The notes beneath the pieces are model-generated. The model ran no database searches. It was not told the origin of the DNA and saw only the letters and a list, made by a program, of their open reading frames with translations. Shown here in pieces: positions 55,969 through 64,000 of a DNA stretch of 64,000 nt; positions within the stretch are counted from its first letter, which is position 1; the number at the start of each line of letters is the position of its first letter. The DNA comes from Magnolia sinica (Eukaryota > Streptophyta > Magnoliopsida > Magnoliales > Magnoliaceae), in contig NC_080584.1 in assembly GCF_029962835.1 (NCBI RefSeq), positions 84,348,862 through 84,412,861 of the forward strand, read 5' to 3'. The position numbers and the translations under genes are program-made.

Positions 55969-58900
55969 ATGGAGGTGGATTTAGAATCTCAATCCCAAAC
56001 AGCGGCTGGAGATGCTCGTTCTATCTTCGCAAAAACCACCCGTCCTGTTACTCTCAAGGTACATTCAAATTCCACTTTCTTTCTTTTCATCTGGGTCATT
56101 GTTGGATGATCTGAACCGTCCATCATGTGGGTTCTAAAGCCCAACCAATATGCAATTTTTAGGTGGAATGTGGACCACTGACCTAATTTTATTTCCAGTC
56201 ATCCGCCTGATGAATTCCGGATCAATCTCTTAATGTGGGTTTTAATCGTTTAATGGATGGTTTGGATCATCTGATTATTAAAAATAAAAAGACGCATGAT
56301 TTTGCTCCCACATCAATGGTTCCCTTGAAGATATCAAGAATCCAAGATCACAAAGATAATCAACCATGATTTTAACAGAAATTAAAAGAAAATTAAAAAA
56401 AGGTGACTAAAGTGTTCCCATTCGGCACGTACAACACGTGCCATCCTGTCAAGCGACTGGATCATCTTACGATTGCCTAACGTGGGCCACCGTGAATATG
56501 ACCACGCATAACATTCGGATTGCGTACTGAGTTACTCAGTACGCTATTATCGTACTGTGTAAAATTTGTTGGGCCCACCGTGAATGCATGTAGTTTATCC
56601 ATGCCGTCCATCCGTTTTTCCATATCATTTCAGTGGTTGAACCCAAAATTAAAGAATATACAAATCTCAAGGGGACCATACCACAGGAAACAGTGGAAGT
56701 ATTGATTTCCACCGTTAAAACCTTTCTAAGGACCCTGTGATGTTTATTTGTCATCCAACCTGTTCATAAGATCACGAGGACATGGGAAAGCACAAATATC
56801 AGCTTGATGTAAAACTTCTGTGGCCCCAAAAAACTTTTCAACGGTAGACATTCAATTCGCACTGTTTTCGGTGGTGTGGTCCACTTGAGACTTGTACATG
56901 CTTCATTTTTAGGTTAAGGCCCTAAAATTATATGATAAAACATATGGACGGAATTGATACGATGTATGAATGACGGTGGGCTCCACAGTGTTTACTCATC
57001 ACGCTTAGCGTACTGAGCTACTATCCGCTTCCCTGCCCATCAAGGACGACGCGTATTTACTGCGAAAGCCTTGCGCACGGAAAGTTCCTGCGAAAGGATG
57101 ATGGGTGGGCCCCACTGAAATGTATATTAGAAATCCATTCCGTCCATCCGTTTTAAGAGATAAATTTAGGAGGTACGATCAAAAATAAAGAGGATAAAGA
57201 ACTCGAGTGGGTCACACGAGAGGTAAAATTGGGGAAAGAAATTTCTACCGTTGATACCTTCGTGAGCTCTATGCTATCCAAACCGTTTATAAGGTCATTC
57301 CCAATGGGATGATGTGAAAACACCAGAAATATAGCATTAAACAAAACTTTTATGGCCATGAGAATGCTTCAACGGTGCTTACTGAATTCCCACTGTTTCC
57401 TCTCATGTGGCCCACTTGAGTGTTCAATACACTTAAATTTTGGTCTAACGTCCTAAAATGATCTCGAAAAAAATATGTACAGAGTGGATTTCTCAAAAAA
57501 ATCTCGGTGGGCCCAAACCAACATCCTTGCGCAGGAACTTCGTGGGAAAGGCTTTTCCAGGAAATCCGCGTCTTTCGCAGGAAATCCGCGTCCCCATCAA
57601 GCAGGCTTAGCCCGATTTGGAGGAAGCGGATTGGGTAGTGACTCCAACACCACCTAGATAGGTGATGTTGGTCGCTGTGAGGCCTGTCAAGATGTATGTG
57701 TTCTATCTACGCCATTCATTTGTTTTTCCAGCTCATTTTAAGTTATCTTCCCAAAATTAAAGCAGACCAAAAGCTCAATTGGACCACACTAAGGGAAAAA
57801 AAAATAAATGGTGACTGAATGTTCACCGTTAAAAACTTCTTGATCTTCAGATCTTGTTCATCTTTGAACTGATGCACTAAAATGAGCAGATGAGACAAAT
57901 GAATGGTGTGGATATAAAACGCATGTATCAATGTGAGTCCCACAGCACCGGGGTCACCACTCACCACCCAATTTGCTTATGAATGCGGGCGGTAAGCAAT
58001 ATATCTAAACCGTACATTCTTTTTGGATGGTCGTGGACCACAAGATCATCTTGTGGGCCGTCCGAATTATTATGCATGTCATTTTCATGGTGTGGGAACC
58101 GTGTGGTCCACCTAGAAGCTCCCCCCACACTATCCATGTTGGCGTTTTTGTGCATGAAAAGAGTGCGTTTAGGATCCCAAATCATCTCGATGTATGTCTC
58201 TTTTTGTTTTTCCCACGAATGGTGCAGATTCAGTCAGGTCGGGACCTGACCGAATTCTGTCAGGTCTTTTCCATAGGGCCTACTTCGTTGTATATGTTAT
58301 ATATACATGCGGTCCATCCGTTTTGCCAGCTCATTTCAGGAGATGAGCCTAAAAATGAAACAGATCCAAATCTTAGTTGGACCACACCACGGGAAACAAT
58401 GATCAATGAACACCACCATAAAACTTCACGGGGACCACCGTAGTGTTTAATTAGCATCCAACCTGTTGATAATTTCACAGAAATCTGGACGAAGGGAATA
58501 TCCAAAATATATATCAGCTTGATTTAAAACTTTTGTGGCATATGAAAAGTTTTTAATGTTCAATTACTTATAACTTAAACTAATTTGAGAGGACTTGGGG
58601 CCTGTTTGTTAAATCTGAAGTCCATCTGAAATTTTAATATGAAGTTTGAATCTAAATTTTGAATATGAAGTCGGAAAACTAATAGTGAATCTAGAACAAC
58701 CAATTTGTTAACTAACTTATGAAATATTTAAAATATATTAATTTGACATATTTATCTATATAAAATAACCATAATTGAATCCCTACCATTAAAAAACTTC
58801 ATATATTCCATGATAATGTTTATTTGCCATATAACCTGTAGATTATGTAAAAAAGATCAGGATGAAATGATCACATAAATATCATCTTAATCCAAAGCCT

Positions 58901-61900
58901 TTATTTCCCACAAGAAATTTTTAATGCATGTGTTTTATCCATGCTGTCCATTTATTTTTCTAAATCATTTTAAGAAATGATTCCAAAAATGAGGATTATC
59001 CAAACCTCATGTGGCCCAGAACTTTCATGGCCCATTAATGATCGATCACCACCATTTCCTATGGTATGGTCTGCTTAATAATTGGATTTGCTTCATTTTT
59101 TGCATCATGCCCTAAAATGAGCTTTGAATACAGATGGACAGTGTGGATGTAGTCACAAAGATCACAGTAGCTCCCACAGTCAGGGGTCTCACCCACCTCT
59201 ATGGACCCGGGGTCTCACCTAATCTGCTCCCCTGAATTGTGTGCTACTCCCACCAACTGGAAGCGGCTTGGCTGGTGTACCACACGCCACCTATTTGGCG
59301 GGTGTGTTAACGTCAGCAAGTTATGTGGGTCCCTTCATGAGGTATGTGATATATCCCAACCGTCCTTTAATTTGGAGAGCTTGTCCTAAGGCTTAAACCT
59401 AAAAATAAGACAGATCGAAAGATCAAGTGGACCACACTGCAAAAAGTTTTGGGGGGATTGAACATGTACCATTGAAACCCTTTTGGGGGTCACAGAGGTT
59501 TTGGATCAATATGATATATTTTTTCCTGTTCATCCAGGTCCATGTGACCTTATGGACAGATTAGATGGGAAATAAATGCTATGCAGGCCCTACGAATGTT
59601 TTAATGGTGAGAATCATTGTCCCACTGCTATTTCTGGTGTGGTCCACTTAAGATTTGGATATGAATAATTTTTGTTATTTTGCTCTAAAATGATATCACA
59701 AAATAGGTGAACGGAGTGTGGATATAATAAGTACATCATTTTGGATCCCATGTAACTTTGACATAATTTGAGCCGTTTTTACAACTCCAGCCACAGCCCA
59801 CGTCTTCGCACGATGAGTACGCCAGCCAATCCGCTTTAACGAGTGGAGCTAGAGAGGGACACTCTGTACTTTGTGGGGCCTATCCTAATATATATGTTTT
59901 ATCCATGTCATCTATCTATTTTAGAAAATAACACCAAAAACAAGTGACGTCTAAGGTTCAAGTGGGCCATACTACAAGAAATAGTAGGAATTGGGTGCTT
60001 ACCATTGAAAACTTCTTGTGGCCAAAGAAGGCTTTGATCAAGCTGATTTTTGTATTTTTCATTCATTCATGTCTATAGAGGTTGGATGGCAAATAAGCTT
60101 CACAGGGAAAGCCGGGAAGGTTTTAACAATAGTCATTCCATTCCCACTACATTCATGAGTGTTCTCAACTTGAGCTTTGGAGGGGACTATTTTTTACTAT
60201 CATGCTCTGAAATGATATAGAAAAGTTGATGGAGAGCGTGGATCTAACACATAAATCATGGTTGGGCTAGAGAAGTGAAACAAGTTAAAAATTGGATTGT
60301 GTATTATGTAAAAGAGAAAATCTCTCTCGCTGGGGCAATTTTAGATTTTTAAAAAAAACTTCACAGAGCGCATTCCTCATTAGCTTACCGAGAAAATTCG
60401 GCACAAAATTATAGAGTGCTTTTCACGATTCAGCGTTAACAAAAATCACTAAACACCAAGCGCTTTTCAAATTCTGCATTAAATAAGAAAATTTAAGTGT
60501 TAACAAACAGGCCCTTAGTTAAATTAATTATATCTTTATATATAGTTCTGACAATTTTGAACAATTTTACCCTTGCAATTATTTTTATTTTTATTTTTAT
60601 TTTTTTTAAAAGGCTGTAAAATAAAAGTCCATTAATTTGGGTAGTTAAAAATGTGAATCCTTTTATGAGATTATTTCAGTGAGCGACTTGGTTCAAGTCA
60701 TGAAGCTGAATCTTGTTGAGTTATCAAACTTTTGAGTCGACTGAACGATTCTCTCTGAGTCCAGGCGGAGTCAGGCCCGCTATGGCACTTCCCAGAGACT
60801 CAGTCTCAAATCTCACAGAGTCGAGTCAGACTCGGCTGAGTTTTGAGTCGAGTCAGCTAGTTTTAGAGCTATGAGGGCTGTACCATAACTTATGGATACA
60901 ACCGCTGCCTTCGATCATTTATCTTTGATACCTTCCTTCCAAAAGATCCTTTTTGGATTTCCAGTGAGTTCTTTCATGGGATGGAATGTGAGTTCCATTA
61001 CATTTCCTTTTGATTTTGCAGAAATATAAATAATAGAATTATCAGACCAATTATATTTATCTAATTAAATCCATATGCTACTGACTACTAGCTGATTACA
61101 GTGCTAGCTCCTTGAATATTCTCTTCTTACACCCATTTCCTTCATTAGTATAACATCGTTTTGTGGAATTTTTGGATTGGATTCAGTTCGAAGACGTAGT
61201 GTACACAATCAACACCAATCAACAGGGGTGTCTATGCAAAAATGCTGGCGGCTCAGCCAGTGGCTCTGAAAGGATGATCTTGAAAGGCATCTCTGGTGCA
61301 GTGCTTCCCGGAGAGATGCTCGCCATGTTAGGGCCTTCGGGCAGCGGCAAGACCACCCTTCTCACCGCCTTAGGTGGTCGTCTCAGAGGGAAACTATCAG
61401 GCAGCATCACCTACAATGGCAAGCCCTTCTCCAATGTGATGAAACGTAACACCGGTTTTGTCACCCAAGATGATGTGCTCTACCCTCACCTCACTGTCAC
61501 TGAGACATTGGTTTTCACAGCGCTGCTGAGGCTTCCCAGCAGCCTGAGCAGAAAACAGAGAGAAGACCAAGCAATGTCAGTCATGAATCAGCTGGGCCTC
61601 ACGAAGTGCAAGAACAGTATCATAGGTGGGCCTTTCCTGAGAGGCGTATCAGGAGGAGAGAGGAAGAGGGTGAGCATTGGACAGGAGATGCTTATAAACC
61701 CTAGCCTCTTGTTCCTAGATGAGCCGACATCGGGTTTGGACTCAACGACCGCGCAGAGTGTAGTGTCGACCCTGTGGGAGCTGTCCAGAAGTGGTGGGAG
61801 GACGGTGCTCATGACCATACACCAGCCTTCGAGCAGGCTCTTCTACATGTTTCATAAGATCCTTCTCATGTCAGACGGGAACCCTCTCTATTTCGGCAAA

Positions 61901-63333
61901 GGGTCAGAGGCTTTGGACTACTTCTCCAGCATCAATCACACTCCCTCAGTCGCCATGAATCCTTCTGATTTCCTTCTCGACCTTGCGAATGGTATGAATA
62001 TTAATCATCTGTTTTCTTCCTTTTTATACAAGAAAATGGCTTTCTAATTTAAATCCTTAAATGAATCTATTTGAAGGTATATCTGGTGATGATGTGGAGG
62101 AGAATAGGGCAGCTGTGAAGGAAGAATTGGCTGCTGCCTATAGGAGTAACATTGCTGAGAAGCTGAAAAGGGAGCTTAAAGGGATTGAAATTCAAGGGGG
62201 AGAGATCGTAAATGATAAAAAGATGGGGAGATGGACAACATCATGGTGGGACCAGTTCACAGTCTTGATGAGGAGGGGCGTGAAAGAAAGGAAACATGAG
62301 GTGTTCTCCCCCCTCAAGTTTGGCCAAGTAATAGTGGTCGCTTTGCTTGCAGGTCTTTTATGGTGGCGATCTACCCTTGACCACATTCAAGATCAGGTAT
62401 CAGAACCCAGATATATCTTCTTCTGTTTTTATTAATTTATTATTATTATTTTTTTCAATAGAAGAAAATTGAAGCTGTGGTTGCAAGTTCTCTTATTAGG
62501 AAAGCCCGTGAAATAGAACTCTCAGGACTATGTAAAAACCAACTAAAGAGTGTAAATCAAACTTGATTTCTATAAAGCAAGGGAAATATTGTGTAGAGAA
62601 ATATTAAAATTAGCAACCAAACATGAGTTTTATTATCCTTGTAAAGTGTTCGTTCTCACGCTTTTTCCTGTCAACACAGATTGGGCTCCTTTTCTTCATC
62701 TCTGGATTTTGGGGCATGTTCCCTGTCTTCCAGGCTATCTTCACCTTCCCTCAAGAGCGTGCAATGCTGACAAAAGAGAGGTCTTCAGGCATGTATAGGC
62801 TCTCCTCTTACTTCATGTCGAGGATGGTTAGTGACATGCCAATGGGGCTTGTCCTTCCAACCATCTTTGTAACCATAGTCTATTGGATGGGAGGCCTCAA
62901 CCCAAACGCAGGCAACTTCTTCCACACCCTCTTTGTGATACTCCTCGGCGTCGTAGTCGCAGAGGGTCTTGGTCTTGCAATTGGAGCCATGGTTATGAAC
63001 CTCAAGAACGCCACAACACTCGGCTCCGTCATCATGCTCGCATTCACTCTCGCTGGAGGATACTATGTGCAAAATGTTCCGGTCTTCATTGCTTGGTTTA
63101 AGTATCTCTCTCTCAGCCAACACGTCTTTAAGCTCCTAATCGGATCACAGTTCACTGCCGATCAGATGTACCCGTGTGGACCCAATGCATCATGTCCAGT
63201 CAGTGAGTTCCCTTCAATAAAAAGCATTGGATTCGACGGACAAGCAATCTCTGCGGTCGCATTGCTGGTAATGTTCTTCGGCTACCGGCTGATCGCTTAT
63301 CTGGGATTGATGAGGGTTGGGGTTTCGAGTTAA
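55969..63333 (+). CDS. ABCG9-like: Half-size ABC transporter, ABCG subfamily (ABCG9-like), four exons
   Basis: ATP-driven plasma-membrane exporter that works as a dimer. Exons: 55969-56058, 61187-61991, 62077-62396, 62680-63333, all with GT-AG introns; predicted 622 aa, the normal half-size length. Exon 1 encodes [21 protein letters not shown] and joins in phase to FEDVVY. Nucleotide-binding domain: Walker A GPSGSGKT (79-86), signature VSGGERKR (184-191), Walker B LLFLDEP (204-210), switch His 242 in TIHQPS. The linker has the usual WWDQF and [10 protein letters not shown]. Six membrane helices follow, starting near residues 380, 406, 465, 490, 520 and 590, with an extracellular Cys pair (YPCG, SCPV) before the last. 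The N-terminal ABC, C-terminal TM order is that of ABCG. Closest remembered relative is Arabidopsis ABCG9, then ABCG14/21, a group tied to sterol, cytokinin or surface-lipid export; substrate unknown. Intron 1 (5.1 kb) is unusually long and made of transposons. No defect was seen. Confidence 0.93.
56515..57028. mobile_element. Foldback MITE A in ABCG intron 1
   Basis: Tips CGGATTGCGTACTGAGTTAC and the inverse GCGTACTGAGCTACTATCCG. Arms GTTTATCCATGCCGTCCATC and ATATGGACGGAATTGATAC. Middle CAGGAAACAGTGGAAGTATT. Confidence 0.65.
57036..57044 (+). repeat. 9-bp target-site duplication, left copy
   Basis: CCCATCAAG, repeated exactly at 57593-57601 around the A2 element. Confidence 0.8.
57045..57592. 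mobile_element. Foldback MITE A2 with perfect 9-bp target duplication (Mutator-like)
   Basis: Left tip GACGACGCGTATTTACTGCG; right tip GCAGGAAATCCGCGTC, its inverse with few changes. Inner arms AGAAATCCATTCCGTCCATC and GAGTGGATTTCTC. The 9-bp direct duplication is the hallmark of Mutator-like transposition. There is a partial second tip (GGAAATCCGCGTC twice near the right end). No coding capacity. Confidence 0.82.
57627..57975. mobile_element. Foldback MITE A in ABCG intron 1
   Basis: Tips GCGGATTGGGTAGTGACTCC and the inverse CCACTCACCACCCAATTTGC. Arms GATGTATGTGTTCTATCTAC and GGATATAAAACGCATG. Shortened middle. Confidence 0.65.
58226..58585. mobile_element. Foldback MITE A in ABCG intron 1, right arm lost
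   Basis: Left arm GTATATGTTATATATACATG, then CATTTCAGGAGATGAGCC, GGAAACAATGATCAATG, CATCCAACCTGTTGATAAT. The right arm is missing. Confidence 0.5.
58920..59175. mobile_element. Foldback MITE A fragment
   Basis: Left arm GTGTTTTATCCATGCTGTCC and right arm GAGCTTTGAATACAGATGGA with a deleted middle. Confidence 0.5.
59320..59834. mobile_element. Foldback MITE A
   Basis: Arms GGTATGTGATATATCCCAAC and the inverse near GAGTGTGGATATAATAAGTA. Middle TTTTGGATCAATATGATATA. The right tip GCCAGCCAATCCGC ends at 59834. Confidence 0.5.
59860..60275. mobile_element. Foldback MITE A
   Basis: Left arm TAATATATATGTTTTATCC; right arm GTTGATGGAGAGCGTGGATC with ACACATAAATCATGG. Middle AGAAATAGTAGGAATTGGG. Confidence 0.55.
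60670..60890. repeat. Fragment resembling hAT-type MITE interiors
   Basis: GAGTCGAGTCAGACTCGG and GTTTTGAGTCGAGTCAG words resemble family C, but typical tips are absent. Confidence 0.35.
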
Positions 63334-63817
63334 AAAGGCCAAAAAGCACTGATTTTCTCTAGCCTGTAAGATCTATTAACCTCTTTAAAACTTAGGGAAA
63401 GGAAAACGAAAAACAAAAAAACGAAAAAAAAAAAAACAAAAAACAAAACAAAAAACAAAATACAAAAACAAAAACAAAAAAAGAGCTTCTATGGAGGTGG
63501 GAGAAATCATGTCCATGCCAGAGATTGTGTTGTGTTGTTAGGATTTTTAAGCTTTCTTGGTTTCTTCTAGCCAGGCTTTTTTTTTTTTTTTTGGTGAGAG
63601 ATTGGCTGTGTAAAGGTCGATTTGTTTTTTTTTTTTTTTCTTTTCTTCTCTTTTCTTTTTAGTGATATAGGGTGGTTGGTTAGTTTATTTGTATAAACAA
63701 ATGGAAGTTTTATGGAAGCTAAGGAAGAGATGAGAGGAAGACATGACAGAAGAAACGAAGAAGATGACGAACTCAGTCCTATGCAAGTTGATCTTGTTCC
63801 CTATACATTTACTATTG

Positions 63818-63849
<32 letters not shown>

Positions 63850-63944
63850 TTTTTTCTTTTTTTTTTTTCCTTCATTTTTTAAAAAAACATTCTCTTTATC
63901 GTATGCGGTTCTTCAAAAATCTAATGGTTCGGATCTTTCAAACC
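63334..63944 (+). other. ABCG 3' UTR and downstream flank
   Basis: An A-rich tract with AAAAAC units (about 63400-63480) and T-rich tracts lie within 600 bp of the stop. A canonical AATAAA signal was not found here, so the polyadenylation site is undefined. Confidence 0.4.
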
Positions 63945-64000
63945 CAGGATTGAAGACTCGTCCGAGTTAACTCGGACTGACTCGTCTGGTCTAGTACGAC
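63945..64000. repeat. Family C-like words at the window edge
   Basis: GACTCGTCCGAGTTAACTCG and similar words resemble MITE interiors and the stretch at 3870-4040. The element, if any, continues outside the window. Confidence 0.3.

Larger units (their letters stand above)
58598..60514. mobile_element. DNA transposon with 15-bp perfect ends (PIF/Harbinger- or hAT-like) enclosing MITEs
   Basis: The left end GGGCCTGTTTGTTAA and right end TTAACAAACAGGCCC are exact inverses. Flanking TTG and TTA could be a 3-bp duplication. The interior near both ends (58613-58790 and 60280-60499) is AT-rich and unlike the MITEs; family A copies fill the middle, so this element was the host of later insertions. 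GGGCCTGTTTG-type ends are common in Tourist/PIF elements, but other superfamilies share them. Confidence 0.5.

Noticed and set aside
57153..58505. Many ORFs of 60-140 codons in ABCG intron 1
   Set aside because: All overlap MITE arms in arbitrary frames and carry no domain.
61163..62047. ABCG protein starting at the ATG at 61163
   Set aside because: The eight codons before FEDVVY are intron sequence with an acceptor at 61185-61186. Exon 1 at 55969 supplies the family N-terminus RPVTLK in the right phase.

Overview
This is nuclear DNA of a flowering plant. It has NAC and ABCG genes with short GT-AG introns, Ty1/copia and Ty3/gypsy-type LTRs, hAT and CACTA transposons, tRNA-derived SINEs and a decayed chloroplast fragment. 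The many GTGGGGCCCACC-type foldback repeats remind me of magnoliid genomes (Lauraceae, Magnoliaceae), but that is recollection and is not proven here. Two host genes are recognisable, one at each edge, pointing away from each other. At the left edge is the 5' part of a NAC transcription factor (minus strand, exon 1 at 509..326, exon 2 running off the window). At the right is a complete half-size ABCG transporter, ABCG9-like (plus strand, exons 55969-56058, 61187-61991, 62077-62396, 62680-63333; 622 aa), with a TATA box, a long leader with an upstream ORF, and a 5.1 kb first intron filled with transposons. I found no other intact host gene in the roughly 55 kb between them.

Layout: 1-0.7 kb NAC gene and promoter; 0.9-4.6 kb foldback MITEs; 4.6-5.2 kb hAT MITE; 5.3-7.4 kb AT-rich and unassigned; 7.4-9.25 kb three copies of another foldback family sitting in TA/CA microsatellites; 9.45-10.95 kb probable solo LTR; 11.38-18.61 kb a complete but dead 7.2 kb hAT element (8-bp target duplication, ZMYM1/DUF4371-type transposase remnant) that took in a 3.1 kb gypsy-type LTR and a SINE; 18.8-21.2 kb MITEs and SINEs; 21.18-26.69 kb a complete but dead copia element; 26.7-31.1 kb MITEs and a local duplication; 31.10-38.83 kb a CACTA element that split the second copy of that duplication and carries exon pieces of two host genes (an ATM-type kinase and a PX-domain sorting-nexin-like protein); 39-42.9 kb mostly unassigned, with a chloroplast atpA fragment; 43-48.5 kb MITEs, including a tandem array made from one MITE arm; 48.85-51.73 kb an inverted relative of the 12-15 kb LTR; 52.1-55.5 kb MITEs and a SINE; 55.6-63.3 kb ABCG gene; 63.3-64.0 kb downstream flank.

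The main theme is repeat biology. One foldback (long terminal inverted repeat) family, with about 25 full or partial copies, makes up much of the window. One copy (57045-57592) has a perfect 9-bp target duplication, which points to Mutator-like transposition. Another copy seems to have seeded a satellite-like array of about 165-bp units (43311-44630). The strongest single discovery is the gene-capturing CACTA element. Its right end holds a TATA box and CT-rich leader that would transcribe, on the minus strand, through captured exons whose splice sites are still visible.

All alignments were done by eye. Family assignments rest on remembered family motifs, and MITE boundaries are approximate unless a target-site duplication is quoted.
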